A stretch of DNA of 64,000 bases from Methylobacterium sp. DB0501 (lineage in GTDB: Bacteria; Pseudomonadota; Alphaproteobacteria; Rhizobiales; Beijerinckiaceae): positions 62,001 through 126,000 of the forward strand of contig NZ_JAAKGV010000018.1 in NCBI RefSeq assembly GCF_011043735.1, given 5' to 3'. This document shows positions 32,446 to 41,864 of the stretch, one piece after another. The stretch's first letter is position 1. The number at the start of each line of letters is the position of its first letter. The position numbers and the translations under genes are program-made. The notes under the pieces are model-generated. The model was given only the letters and a program-made list of their open reading frames with translations, was not told where the DNA came from and ran no database searches.

Positions 32446-35136
32446 GCCTGACGCCTTTTCCGCAGCCCCATACACCGCCAGCTCCTCGCGCAGATACGGC
32501 GCCGTGCGGCTGTCCGCGGCCGCCGCGACCACCTCCGGCCGGCCGGCGGCGACGACGTGGCCGCCCAGGGAGCCGGCGCCCGGGCCCATGTCGATGACGT
32601 GGTCGGCCTGGGCCACGACGCGCATGTCGTGCTCGACCATCACGACGGTGTTGCCCGCATCGACCAGGCCGTTGAGCTGAAGCATCAGCCGGTCGACGTC
32701 GGTCGGGTGCAGGCCCGTCGTCGGCTCGTCGAGGACGTAGAGCGTGCCGCCGCGCTGGCCCCGCTGCAATTCGGTCGCGAGCTTGATCCGCTGGGCCTCC
32801 CCGCCGGACAGCTCGGTCGCGGGCTGGCCGAGGCGCAGGTAGCCGAGGCCGAGATCGCGCAGGAGGGCGAGCGGCCGCAGGACCGACGGCTCGTCGGCGA
32901 AGGCGGCGCAGGCGCGCTCGACCGTGAGCCCGAGCACGCCGGCGATGCTCATGCCGTTCCAGGTCACCTCCAGCGTCTCCGGCGCATAGCGGGCGCCGTG
33001 GCAGGTCGGGCAGGGGGCGTAGACGCTCGGCATGAACAGCAGCTCGACGCTGACGAAGCCCTCGCCCTCGCAGACCGGGCAGCGGCCCTTGGCGACGTTG
33101 AAGGAGAAGCGGCCGGCGTCGTAGCGCCGCCGGCGCGCCTCGGGCGTGGCGGCGAACAGCTTGCGGACGGCGTCGAACAGGCCGGTATAGGTCGCGAGGT
33201 TCGAGCGCGGCGTGCGCCCGATCGGCTTCTGGTCGACCCTCACCAGGCGCCGGATCGCCTCCATGCCGCCGGTAATCCGGCCTTGCGTCGGGCCGGGGGC
33301 CTCGTCGAGCGGGTCTTCGGGCTCGTCGTCGGATTCAGGCGGGCGGCCGAGGCGCTCGCCGACGAGGTCGAGCAGCGCCTGGCTGACGAGGCTCGACTTG
33401 CCCGAACCCGAGATGCCGGTCACGGCGGTGAGGCAGCCGAGCGGGAAGCCGGTCGTGACCCCGCGCAGGCTGTTGCGGGTGACCTCCTCCAGGCGCAGCC
33501 ACCCTTTCGGCTCGCGCCGCCTTGCGGTCGGCGCAGCCGCGAGGCCGAACAGGTGCAGGCGGGTGCGCGACGCCTCGACCTCCCGCAGGCCCTCCGGCGG
33601 CCCGCTGTAGAGGATCGTGCCGCCATGCTCGCCCGCGGCGGGGCCGACATCGACGAGCCAGTCGGCCCGGCGCATCGTCCCGAGATCGTGCTCGACGACG
33701 AAGAGCGAGTTTCCGGAGTCCAGCAGCCCGGCGAGCGCGTCGTGCATGGCGTCGCCGTCGGCGGGGTGGAGCCCGGCGGTCGGCTCGTCGAGCACGTAGA
33801 CGACGCCGAAGAGCTGCGAGCGCAGCTGGGTGGCCAGCCGCAGGCGCTGCAACTCGCCCGAGGACAGGGTCGTGGTGACGCGGTCGAGGGAGAGGTAGCC
33901 GAGGCCGAGATCCTTGAGCGTCCCGATCCGGTCGACGAGGTCGGCGGCCAAGCGCTGGGCGGCGAGGCGCTTCTCGATCGAGAGGTTGGGGGTCGCCCGC
34001 GTGTCGGGCGCGGCCGCATGGGCCGAGCCGCCGGCGGCGACGCGCGCGGCCCGGTCCCGCCGGCCGGCCTCGCGGTCGAGGATGTCCGACTCCGTGCCGT
34101 CCTCGGGGAGCTCGTCCTCGGCTGCCGGCCGCAGGGCCTCGGCGAGGTCGGAGAGCGGCATCCGCGACATCTCGCCGATGTCGAGCCCCGCGAAGGTGAC
34201 GGAGAGCGCCTCGGGCTTCAGGCGCTTGCCGTGGCAGGCCGCGCACTCCTCGCTCACGAGATAGCTCGCGGCGCGCCGGCGCATCAGGGCACTCTGCGAG
34301 TTCGTGAAGGCGTGCATCACGTGGCGGCGGGCGCTGGTGAAGGTGCCGATGTAGCTCGGCTCGAGGCGGCGCTTGCGGGCGGCCTGCGTCTGCGCCGGGG
34401 TCAGCCCGGCATAGACCGGCTCCTGCGGCTGCTCGTCGGTGAACAGGATCCAGTCCTTGAGCGCCCGCGGCAGGTCCCGCCACGGCGTGTCGACGTCGAC
34501 GCCGCGGCTCACCAGGATGTCGCGCAGGTTCTGCCCGCCCCAGGCCTGCGGCCAGGCCGCGACGGCGCGCTCGCGGATCGTGAGCGACGGGTCGGGCACC
34601 ATCGAGGCCTCGGTGGCGCTGTAGACCCGGCCGAGGCCGCCGCAGGACGGGCAGGCGCCCTGGGGCGTGTTGGGGGAAAAGTCCTCCGCGAACAGCATCG
34701 GCTGGCCCGGCGGATAGGTGCCGGCGCGCGAGTACATCATCCGCACCAGGCTCGACAGGGTGGTGACGCTGCCGACCGAGGAGCGCGCGCTCGGCGTGCC
34801 GCGCTGCTGCTGGAGTGCGACCGCCGGGGGCAGGCCCTCGATGGCGTCGACGTCCGGCACGCCGACCTGGTCGATCATGCGGCGTGCGTAGGGCGCGACC
34901 GATTCGAAGTAGCGGCGCTGCGCCTCGGCATAGAGGGTGCCGAAGGCGAGCGAGGACTTGCCGGAGCCCGAGACGCCGGTGAACACCACGAGGGCGTCGC
35001 GCGGCATCTCCACGTCCACGTCGCGCAGGTTGTGCTCCCGCGCGCCCCGGACCGTGACGAAGCCCGCCCGCCCCGCCCCCGATCGGGCGATCCTGACCCG
35101 GTTTCTCGCCCTGTCCTTGGACTTCGCCTGATCCAT
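32443..35136 (-). CDS. UvrA-like ABC ATPase (excinuclease subunit A paralogue)
   Basis: This 897-residue protein has the UvrA layout of two ABC ATPase halves, each with its own Walker A: GVSGSGKSS near residue 54 and GISGSGKSS in the second half. Zinc-finger cysteines appear in CPSCGGLG, CAACHGKRL, CPVCEGEGF and CPTCHGARY. Signature loops are SSGELQRLRLA and LSGGEAQRIKLA. The overall form, shorter than housekeeping UvrA at about 950 residues or more, fits class II UvrA paralogues (UvrA2), linked to DNA-damage or drug tolerance. It stands alone, with no UvrB or UvrC nearby. The ATG at 35134-35136 follows a lysine-rich leader. Confidence 0.88.
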   Translation of the reverse strand: MDQAKSKDRARNRVRIARSGAGRAGFVTVRGAREHNLRDVDVEMPRDALVVFTGVSGSGKSSLAFGTLYAEAQRRYFESVAPYARRMIDQVGVPDVDAIEGLPPAVALQQQRGTPSARSSVGSVTTLSSLVRMMYSRAGTYPPGQPMLFAEDFSPNTPQGACPSCGGLGRVYSATEASMVPDPSLTIRERAVAAWPQAWGGQNLRDILVSRGVDVDTPWRDLPRALKDWILFTDEQPQEPVYAGLTPAQTQAARKRRLEPSYIGTFTSARRHVMHAFTNSQSALMRRRAASYLVSEECAACHGKRLKPEALSVTFAGLDIGEMSRMPLSDLAEALRPAAEDELPEDGTESDILDREAGRRDRAARVAAGGSAHAAAPDTRATPNLSIEKRLAAQRLAADLVDRIGTLKDLGLGYLSLDRVTTTLSSGELQRLRLATQLRSQLFGVVYVLDEPTAGLHPADGDAMHDALAGLLDSGNSLFVVEHDLGTMRRADWLVDVGPAAGEHGGTILYSGPPEGLREVEASRTRLHLFGLAAAPTARRREPKGWLRLEEVTRNSLRGVTTGFPLGCLTAVTGISGSGKSSLVSQALLDLVGERLGRPPESDDEPEDPLDEAPGPTQGRITGGMEAIRRLVRVDQKPIGRTPRSNLATYTGLFDAVRKLFAATPEARRRRYDAGRFSFNVAKGRCPVCEGEGFVSVELLFMPSVYAPCPTCHGARYAPETLEVTWNGMSIAGVLGLTVERACAAFADEPSVLRPLALLRDLGLGYLRLGQPATELSGGEAQRIKLATELQRGQRGGTLYVLDEPTTGLHPTDVDRLMLQLNGLVDAGNTVVMVEHDMRVVAQADHVIDMGPGAGSLGGHVVAAGRPEVVAAAADSRTAPYLREELAVYGAAEKASG

Positions 35137-35339
35137 GGCTGCTTTCTCGCGGGGATGCGGGTGTCCCGGCCGGTTGGAAGAATGTGAAGGGCGAAAGGCT
35201 TCGCCTGCCGGCGACGGTCCCCCGGCCGATGTTTACCTGCTTCGGCGCATGGTCCGGAAGCCGGCCCGGATCGTGGCATGTCCGGGCAGGGCTCGAAGGA
35301 GCCGGGCAGGGCCTGCTCGATGTGAGCAACAAGATGAAA

Positions 35340-35392
35340 CCCGCCTCGTCATTCCGGGCTCCGCTTTCGCGGCCCCGGAATGACGAGGCGGG
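35340..35392. repeat. Perfect 19-bp inverted repeat between MFS and UvrA paralogue genes
   Basis: CCCGCCTCGTCATTCCGGG (35340-35358) and its exact complement (35374-35392) are separated by 15 bases. The CATTCCGGG...CCCGGAATGAC core is a common style of intergenic palindrome in Rhizobiales. It follows the stop codon of the MFS gene and could end its transcript. Confidence 0.8.
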
Positions 35393-35425
35393 TGTGAGGG
35401 CCGTCGAGGCCGATCGATCGGCCGC

Positions 35426-36889
35426 TCAGGCCACCCGGCTTCCCGCGGGCGCGACCGGCACCGCCGAGGCAGGCCTGGACGTGACCAGGGCGTGGGCCTC
35501 CTCCAGGCTCGCGGCCGCCGGCGGCGAACCCCACATCGTCGCGCCGCCGGGCTCGCGGATCGCCAGGATCGACACCGTGCCGACCAGGCCGGCGATCGCC
35601 AGGTAATAGGCCGGCCAGTTCAGGTCGCCGGTCAGCGCGACCAGGGAGCCGACGACCAGGGAGGTCGTCCCGGCGAAGAGCGAGACCGAGACGTTGAAGG
35701 CCACCGACAGGCCGCTGGCGCGCAGCTTCGTCGGGAACAGGGCCGGCAGGGTCGAGGGCATCGTGGCGCTGAAGCAGATCAGCAGAAGGCCCATGATCAG
35801 GAGGCCGAGGAAGGCCGCGACCTCGCTCTGGCTGCGGATCAGCAGGATCATCGGGTAGGCCAGGACGACGAGGCCCACGGAGCCCACGAGCACGAAGGGC
35901 TTGCGGCCGAAGCGGTCGGACAGCCAGCCGATCACCGGGATCGACAGCAGCGCGATCACCATGACGACGATCTGCAGGATCTCCGAGGACGTCGCCGACA
36001 TGCCGCCGGCATGCTGCATCATCGGCAGGGTCTGCGTGACGTAGGTCGGCATGTAGGAGGTGAGCATGTAGTTCGGCACGTTCCAGGCCAGCGCCAGGCC
36101 CATGCAGACGAGGAGGTAGGGCCACAGGACCATGACGTCCTTCATGGTCCGGCCGACGGCTTGCGCCTTCTCGCGGTCGTCGGCCTCCTTCTCGAGGGCC
36201 GCGAAGGCCGGCGTCTCGGCGAGCCGGGTCCGCAGGTAGACGCCGACGAGCCCGAGCGGCAGGGCGATGAAGAATGGGATGCGCCAGCCCCAGGAGAGCA
36301 GCTGCTCCTCGGTGAGCGCGCTGTGGGCCACCGTCACCACGATCGCCCCCAGCAGGTACCCGGTGAAGGTGCCGAATTCGAGCCAGCTGCCGAGGAAGCC
36401 GCGGCGCCGGTCGGGAGCGTACTCGGCGATGAAGGTCATCGCATTGCCGTACTCGCCGCCGGTGGAGAAGCCCTGGATGAGGCGGGCGCCGAGCAGCATC
36501 AGCGGCGCCAGGATGCCGATGCTCTCCTGGCTCGGGATGCACCCGATCGCGAAGGTCCCGACGGCCATCAGGATCATCGTGGCGGCCAGCACCCGGTTGC
36601 GGCCGATGCGGTCGGCCAGGAAACCGAAGAACACGCCGCCGACCGGCCGGATCAGGAACGAGACCGCGAACAACCCGAAGGTCGCGATCTGACCCATCGT
36701 GTGCGACAGGTTCGAGAAGAAGACCTTCTGGATCGTCGGCTCGAAATAGGCGTAGACGCCGAAATCATACCACTCGGTGATATTCCCGACCGAGGCCGCC
36801 GTGATCGCACGCTTGATCGTCGAAGGCTCGGTCACGACGCATTCCGACGCCTTCCACGACCGATCGGACTCGACATGCATTGACAGCAT
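35426..36889 (-). CDS. MFS transporter, metabolite:H+ symporter family
   Basis: This 487-residue inner-membrane proton symporter of the MHS branch has about 12 hydrophobic segments. Motifs are NITEWYDFGVYAY in helix 1, FGFLADRIGRNRVL (MFS motif A), GFSTGGEYGNA and the inter-domain WLSDRFGRKPFVL. Relatives carry shikimate, 2-oxoglutarate, citrate or betaine, so a small organic acid or zwitterion is likely. The ATG at 36889 has AAGGAGG about nine bases upstream, which decides the start. The gene is alone, with a long gap to the next upstream gene. Confidence 0.92.
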   Translation of the reverse strand: MLSMHVESDRSWKASECVVTEPSTIKRAITAASVGNITEWYDFGVYAYFEPTIQKVFFSNLSHTMGQIATFGLFAVSFLIRPVGGVFFGFLADRIGRNRVLAATMILMAVGTFAIGCIPSQESIGILAPLMLLGARLIQGFSTGGEYGNAMTFIAEYAPDRRRGFLGSWLEFGTFTGYLLGAIVVTVAHSALTEEQLLSWGWRIPFFIALPLGLVGVYLRTRLAETPAFAALEKEADDREKAQAVGRTMKDVMVLWPYLLVCMGLALAWNVPNYMLTSYMPTYVTQTLPMMQHAGGMSATSSEILQIVVMVIALLSIPVIGWLSDRFGRKPFVLVGSVGLVVLAYPMILLIRSQSEVAAFLGLLIMGLLLICFSATMPSTLPALFPTKLRASGLSVAFNVSVSLFAGTTSLVVGSLVALTGDLNWPAYYLAIAGLVGTVSILAIREPGGATMWGSPPAAASLEEAHALVTSRPASAVPVAPAGSRVA

Positions 36890-37325
36890 ACAGTCTTCCT
36901 CCTTCGCATGACGAGAGTGGTATCAGAGTCTTCGTTGGGGCTGTCGAAGCGTTGTCTGGACGATAATTCTGGGACGGTTTCAAAAGATATGAATTTTCGG
37001 TAATGACGGTATCGTTGCCGGTTTGAGGCGCAGCGGCAGCTCTTTAATTCCGCTTCCTCAAATCTGCGTGCACTTTGGTTCAGTCGGGAACTCGGACTTG
37101 TAAAAAAGCGACATCATCTTGCAGATTCTCACATCAATGTGATTTTTCCGGTGCGGTGATCGCAGCGGCGGACCGTCGGACGGTCCCCGCGTGAAGTCGA
37201 CCTCAAGGGAAGGCGGCACCAAGGGAGGTCGGCGGAGGGGTGTCCGCTGCCGGGCCGGCCGGCGCGCGGGCCCGGCACGGAATCCATGTCCGGAATCCGC
37301 CTGCCGGGGCGGGCGCGCCGCCCGC
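36890..37325. other. Long gap upstream of the MFS gene
   Basis: The 436 bases include an AT-richer stretch (about 36900-37160) that should hold the MFS promoter. A palindrome, GGACCGT-CGG-ACGGTCC, lies near 37167-37183. No open frame in it looks coding. The palindrome could terminate the minus-strand gene at 37326. Confidence 0.45.
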
Positions 37326-37856
37326 TCACCCCCGCGCGCCGCCCGCCCGCGGCATCTTCCACGGCACGTACCGGACGGTCGCGAAATGCAGCCCGAGGAA
37401 CCCGATCGTCGCCTGGCGGGCGATCCGCAGCTCCCGCGGCGCGCCGGTCACGGCATCGTAGATCAGGCTGCAGGACTGGCCGGACCGGTCGAGCCGGGTC
37501 TCCGACCACATCAGGGCGATCCCGAGCGTGCCGGGGACATGGGTCACCTCGTAGCCGCCGATCTTGAGGCTGCGGGCGGGATCGCTCGACCAGGTCTTTG
37601 TCTCGCCCGCCTCCTCCATCTCGACGTCGCCGCGGCCGGCGGCGTGGCCGCGGGTCTTGGTGCCGGGACGGCGCAGGCCGAGATCGAGGGTGAAGCGGCG
37701 CGGGCGGCGCGGCGGGACGAGGGCGATCAGGCGCCGCGCATCCTCGGTCGCGAAGGTCGGCTCGTCGGCGACGAGCCGGTCCAGGATCGCGTTGGCCTCA
37801 AGGCGCTCGGCCAGGGACAGGGCGGGAGGGGTCGCGGGGGGCTTCGAGGGGGGCAT
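37326..37856 (-). CDS. Hypothetical protein
   Basis: This is a 176-residue protein I do not recognise. A proline-rich leader precedes a possible small alpha/beta core (about residues 50-165) with the strands RRFTLDLGLRR, SLKIGGYEVTHV, LGIALMWSETRLD and ELRIARQATIGFLG. It has no signal peptide or membrane helix. The length and steady codon use suggest a real gene. It has 78 bases to the next gene upstream on the same strand, a thioesterase, and may be co-transcribed with it. No function is inferred. Confidence 0.55.
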   Translation of the reverse strand: MPPSKPPATPPALSLAERLEANAILDRLVADEPTFATEDARRLIALVPPRRPRRFTLDLGLRRPGTKTRGHAAGRGDVEMEEAGETKTWSSDPARSLKIGGYEVTHVPGTLGIALMWSETRLDRSGQSCSLIYDAVTGAPRELRIARQATIGFLGLHFATVRYVPWKMPRAGGARG

Positions 37857-37934
37857 CGCGGCGGTCGCTCCGGCGGATCGGGACCCCGCACGGAGACGCC
37901 GGGACCCGGGACGCGCAAGCCCTCTCGTGCGATC

Positions 37935-38348
37935 TCAGGCCCCGAGGACCTTCCAGACCCCTTGCGCGACGGCGCAGACCCGGTCCTCGACCCGCAGATG
38001 CCCCTGCATGAACAGGATCGACCGGGTGGCCCGCACCACGCGGCACTCGGCGACCAGGAACTCGCCGACCTCCACGGGCGCGAGGAATTGCAGGTCGAGG
38101 TTGATCGTCGCCTGCCGGCGCCCGCCCTGGGCCTCGGCCGAGGCGCGGCCGAGCGCCATGTCGAGGAGCGTCGCCATCACGCCGCCATGGACCACGCCGT
38201 TGCGGTTGCGGTGCTTGCCGGCGATCAGGAGGCCGTAGAGGGTACCCGCCTCGCTCGGCCGCTGCCAGACCGGGCCGATCAGGTCGATGAACTCGGACAT
38301 CGCGACGATCTCCCAGCCGGCGGCGGCCGGGTCGAACGGATGTGTCAT
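37935..38348 (-). CDS. PaaI-like hot-dog thioesterase
   Basis: This 137-residue acyl-CoA thioesterase of the PaaI/4HBT family has the conserved catalytic-site stretch NGVVHGGVMATLLDMALGRA and the strand INLDLQFLAPVEVGEFLVAE. Its usual length is 130-150 residues. The start ATG is at 38346-38348, and it lies 83 bases after the small secreted gene. It would release CoA from a short or aromatic acyl-CoA; the substrate is unknown. Confidence 0.85.
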   Translation of the reverse strand: MTHPFDPAAAGWEIVAMSEFIDLIGPVWQRPSEAGTLYGLLIAGKHRNRNGVVHGGVMATLLDMALGRASAEAQGGRRQATINLDLQFLAPVEVGEFLVAECRVVRATRSILFMQGHLRVEDRVCAVAQGVWKVLGA

Positions 38349-38431
38349 GCCGGCGGCCTCCAGGCGGGTGCGTCCGGCGGCGGGGCCGGCGGCGTGCAGG
38401 TCCCGACCATAGGCGCCTGCCCCGGCCGCCG

Positions 38432-38698
38432 TCACCGGGCGGACTTGCTCCGCCCGTTCCCGCCCCGCTCCCGCGCGAGGCAGAAGCGGAACTCCTGCCG
38501 GTCGAACCCGGCGGCCTTGAAGTCCGGCCGGCCCGACGCGTCCCGCGGGATCCGCAACTGCTCGACGCAGCGCTGGCACGGCCCGCCGCAGCCCTGCGCC
38601 CGGCCCGGGGCGGCCGAGCCGACTACCAGCAGGGCGGCGGCCAGATACGTGATCCGCCGTCGCGCGCCGCCGGTCGGCGAGGGGGCGAGGTGGGTCAC
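38432..38698 (-). CDS. Small secreted Cys-rich protein
   Basis: This 88-residue protein has a likely signal peptide (about residues 14-35, ITYLAAALLVV then PGRAQ). A Cys motif CGGPCQRC follows just after the cleavage point, with further Cys near the C-terminus. The GTG start overlaps the stop of the Hint-protein gene (GTGA), a coupling that argues it is real. I know of no family. A periplasmic metal- or disulphide-related role is conceivable but unproven. Confidence 0.6.
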   Translation of the reverse strand: MTHLAPSPTGGARRRITYLAAALLVVGSAAPGRAQGCGGPCQRCVEQLRIPRDASGRPDFKAAGFDRQEFRFCLARERGGNGRSKSAR

Positions 38699-40332
38699 GC
38701 GGCGATCCAGGCGAAGCGCCCGGCCTCGTCCCAGGCGCAGGCATCGCCGAGCGACGCGGCGAACACGCCCGACAGGCGCGCCCGCTCGGCTTCGACCACG
38801 GGCCCGTCCACCGCCACCGGCCGGCACCGGCCCTGCGCGCCGGGCGGCACGAGATCCGGATCGAGCAGGGCCCCGTCCGCGCCCGAGAACCAGGCGCGGC
38901 CGCCCATGTCGTAATAGCTCTCCGCGGGCAGGCCCTCGGCGAGTAGGATGTCGTGCGCGTCGAGTTCGACGTGCCAGTAGGTGATCGCCGCCACCGGCTC
39001 GCGCCGGATGGTGGTGCCGTTGATCAGGCACATGACCGGCACGAGATGGCCGCCCTCGCCGTCCGCGTCGGCGCCGACCAGGACCGGGTGGCCGGGCGAG
39101 AGCGAGAGGTCGCGGGCGGGCAGTCCGGGCCCGAAGGCGCCGGCGCGGATGCGGACCGGCTGCCGGTCGTGGGCGAGCGCCGTGCCGGCGCCGTCGAAGG
39201 CGCGATGGCCGATCCAGGCGATCGGGCGAATCGCCCCGGTGGCCGTGACGACGCGGTCGCCGACGCGCAGGCGCTCGACCGCAATCTCGCCGCCGGGCGT
39301 GCGGATGCGCGTGCCGTCGGCAAAGCACAGGACGACGTTGGTGCTGATGTCGTACTCGCTGGAGAACTGGCCCGTGCCGGTCGGGATGGGATTCTGGGTG
39401 AACGAGAAGTTTGCGGTCGTGTAGTTGCCCGCCACGCGCAAGGCCGCGATCGAGCCGCCCGAGCCGTTCAGGACCTGCAGCGTCTGGCTCGCGGTGTCGT
39501 AGTTGAGCGAACCGACCGGAGCGGTGTTCACCAGGCCGATGCGGTCGCCGGCCTGGAACCCGGTGATGGTGCCGCCGAAGGCGATCTGGTTGTTGGCGTC
39601 CGGCGCCACGATGAAGCGGTCGTTGCTCCCGCTCAGGAAGTTGACGCTCGTATTGGCGTGGAAGTCGTTCTCGGTCCGCAGGTAGCCGTTGGTGCCGAGG
39701 TTGAAGGTGCTGGTGCCGGTGGCGGCCCCGCCCGTCGGCGCGTCGGCGGCGCGGGCGACGAAGACGCCGTTGTTGATGTTGACGGTGCCGTAATTGGCAT
39801 AGGCGTTGGCGGTCGAGTTGCCCTGCTGCGTCCCGAGATTGACGTTCATCAGCGCCAGGTTCTGGGCGGTGCCGTTCAGGTTGATCGTGCCGGTGTCGTT
39901 GAAGAACCCGGCCGCACCGCTCGTGCGGCTGGCATCGATGCCGGCCCCGACCTGGTCCCCGGCCCCGACATTGATCGTGCCCTGGTAATTGACCGTCCCG
40001 TGCAGGCCGAGGCCGGCCTGGATCACTGGGCCGGTCGTGCCGCCCTGGTAGCTGCCGCCGGGCAGCGTCGCGTTCAGGATGAAGCCGGACGGAGCCGAGG
40101 TGTCGGTCAGGCTGAGGTTGCTGGTGGTCGTCTGCTGCGAATTGATCTGCGAGACGCCGAGCGCGAACGAAACGTTGTTCGGCAGGAACGAGCCCTGCTG
40201 GCCGACGACGGTCGCGTCGCCGGCGCTCGCCATCGTCGCAGTGTCGCCGGGCTGGGGCGCGACGCCTTCCTGCCAGTTCGCCGCGTTGTTGAAGGAGCCG
40301 GTGACGTTGGGCTTCCAGGTCAGGTTCGCCAT
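38695..40332 (-). CDS. Hint-domain (Hedgehog/intein-type) surface protein
   Basis: This 545-residue protein begins MANLTWKPNVTGSFNNAANW, a repeat-like beta region of the kind seen in autotransporter and adhesin passengers. It is rich in Gly, Asn and Thr over about residues 1-330. A Hint domain starts at Cys336 (NVVLCFADGTRIRTPGGEIAVERLRVGD). It has the autoprocessing Cys, the TPGG/GDRVVT pattern, and a later strand region RDLSLSPGHPVLV with a conserved His. Hint domains self-cleave after the preceding residue, so this may be a processed surface protein. There is no classical signal peptide; export could be by a type I route. The start is the ATG at 40330-40332. Confidence 0.8.
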   Translation of the reverse strand: MANLTWKPNVTGSFNNAANWQEGVAPQPGDTATMASAGDATVVGQQGSFLPNNVSFALGVSQINSQQTTTSNLSLTDTSAPSGFILNATLPGGSYQGGTTGPVIQAGLGLHGTVNYQGTINVGAGDQVGAGIDASRTSGAAGFFNDTGTINLNGTAQNLALMNVNLGTQQGNSTANAYANYGTVNINNGVFVARAADAPTGGAATGTSTFNLGTNGYLRTENDFHANTSVNFLSGSNDRFIVAPDANNQIAFGGTITGFQAGDRIGLVNTAPVGSLNYDTASQTLQVLNGSGGSIAALRVAGNYTTANFSFTQNPIPTGTGQFSSEYDISTNVVLCFADGTRIRTPGGEIAVERLRVGDRVVTATGAIRPIAWIGHRAFDGAGTALAHDRQPVRIRAGAFGPGLPARDLSLSPGHPVLVGADADGEGGHLVPVMCLINGTTIRREPVAAITYWHVELDAHDILLAEGLPAESYYDMGGRAWFSGADGALLDPDLVPPGAQGRCRPVAVDGPVVEAERARLSGVFAASLGDACAWDEAGRFAWIAA

Positions 40333-40838
40333 GATTCGCGCCTCGTCGCTGTCGCTGTCGCTGTCAACTTTGCATCGGACAGCATCGCGCAGTCGCGCCT
40401 CCGGTCCGGCCTCGCCGAACCGCTGGCCTTGACACTCGCGGGGTATGCTGCCCTCGGGTTGTCGAGCAAGGATAGGTTTAGACTGGACAAGCATTCATGA
40501 TCTTTATTGTTTCTATGTTTGATTTGTAATCGCTTGTGGCAATAGAGACACTGTCGAACAAAATATAAAATACATTTTGTTTCTGATTTGTGCGGAATGT
40601 GAGAGAGTGGTTTCCGTCGATCGTGCGCGGCGACCAGCGAAGATCAATGCGGTCATGCGGCATGATCAGATCGCGTGCCGTCGAAGCGTCGTCGCGTCGA
40701 TCGTCGTCGCCGCCCGGGGCGTCGGTCCCTGCCTCACTTGCGTCAGGACGCGGGTTGTCCCGGCGCGCCGGTGCCGCACATGTCTCTCCCGGTCGCGGCA
40801 GCGCGCGCCGCGTCCGACAGGCGACCGGGGAGGGTGGC
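40333..40838. other. Gap with AT-rich section upstream of the Hint gene
   Basis: The 506 bases separate the divergent Hint-domain gene and 2-hydroxyacid dehydrogenase gene. An AT-rich portion at about 40490-40600 is likely promoter territory for one or both. A short run of CTGTCG repeats lies near 40348-40366. No gene or RNA was recognised. Confidence 0.5.
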
Positions 40839-41816
40839 ATGAAGGTGTTCCTGACGCATACGCCCCGTGCTCGCGACCAGTATTACGGTCCTGGCGCCCT
40901 TCGCGCCCTGCGCGGCCTCGCCGAGGTGGTCCTGCACGAGGGCGACGCGCCGCTCGACGCCGCCGCCCTGGTCGCGGCGGCGGCAGGCAGCGACCTCGTC
41001 ATCGCCGACCGGGCCACCGCCGGCCCGGCCGAGATCTTTCCGGCCCTGCCGCAATTGCGCGGTTTCCTGCGCTGCGCGGTCGACATCCGCACCATCGACG
41101 TTGCGGCCGCGAGCCGGGCCGGCGTGCTGGTGACGCAGGCCGCCCCCGGCTTCGTCGCCGCGGTCACCGAGCTGGCGCTCGGCTTCATGATCGACCTGTC
41201 GCGGGGGATCTCGCGGGCGACGCACGAGTACCGGGCGGGGAGGGCGCCGGAGGTGCGGATGGGGCGGCAATTGTCCGGCAGCCGCCTCGGGATCATCGGC
41301 TACGGCGCGATCGGCCGGAACCTCGCCGGCATCGCCCTCCCGCTCGGCCTGGAGGTGCTGGTCTGCGATCCCCACGTCGCCGTCGGGGATCCGCGCCTGC
41401 GCCAGGTCGGGCTCGAGACGCTGATGGCCGAATCCGACTTCGTCGTCTGCCTCGCGGTGGCGAACGCGGCGACCGAGAACCTGATCGATGCGGCGGCCCT
41501 GCGGCGGATGCGGCGCGACGCGGTGTTCATCAACCTGTCCCGCGGCAACCTCGTCGACGAGGCGGCGCTCGCGGCCGCCTTGACCGAGGGCCGGATCGCC
41601 GGCGCAGCGCTGGATGTCGGCCGCGCCCCCGACCAGATGCCCTCGCCCGACCTCGCGCGGCTGCCCGGCGTGATCGCAACCCCGCATGTCGGCGGCCTGA
41701 CGCCGCCGGCGATCGAGGCGCAGGCCTTCGACACGGTGGAGCAGGTGCGCGCCATCCTGGCGGGGGAGGTCCCGAAGGGGGCGGTCAACGCGGAGAGCTG
41801 GACGCGGCAGCCGTGA
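40839..41816 (+). CDS. D-isomer 2-hydroxyacid dehydrogenase
   Basis: This 325-residue NAD-dependent dehydrogenase of the D-2-hydroxyacid family has a nucleotide-binding loop GIIGYGAIGRNLAG near residues 149-162 and the conserved VCDPHV acidic end of the second strand. Catalytic-region blocks are INLSRGNLVDEAAL and IATPHVGGLTP. The family reduces 2-oxoacids to D-2-hydroxyacids or the reverse. The start ATG at 40839 follows a GGGGAGGGT site. The next genes, a sugar-acid-type dehydratase and a flavin oxidase, suggest an organic acid or sugar acid route, but the gap of 368 bases and a repeat between them leaves an operon unproven. Confidence 0.87.
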   Translation: MKVFLTHTPRARDQYYGPGALRALRGLAEVVLHEGDAPLDAAALVAAAAGSDLVIADRATAGPAEIFPALPQLRGFLRCAVDIRTIDVAAASRAGVLVTQAAPGFVAAVTELALGFMIDLSRGISRATHEYRAGRAPEVRMGRQLSGSRLGIIGYGAIGRNLAGIALPLGLEVLVCDPHVAVGDPRLRQVGLETLMAESDFVVCLAVANAATENLIDAAALRRMRRDAVFINLSRGNLVDEAALAAALTEGRIAGAALDVGRAPDQMPSPDLARLPGVIATPHVGGLTPPAIEAQAFDTVEQVRAILAGEVPKGAVNAESWTRQP

Positions 41817-41864
41817 GGCGCGGGATGCGCAAGATCCCGCAGGTCCTGACGAATCCCCTTATCC

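Noticed and set aside
32557..35187. An 876-codon plus-strand open frame opposite the UvrA paralogue
   Set aside because: The protein is biased and unlike any family, while the minus strand codes a full UvrA-type ATPase with all motifs.
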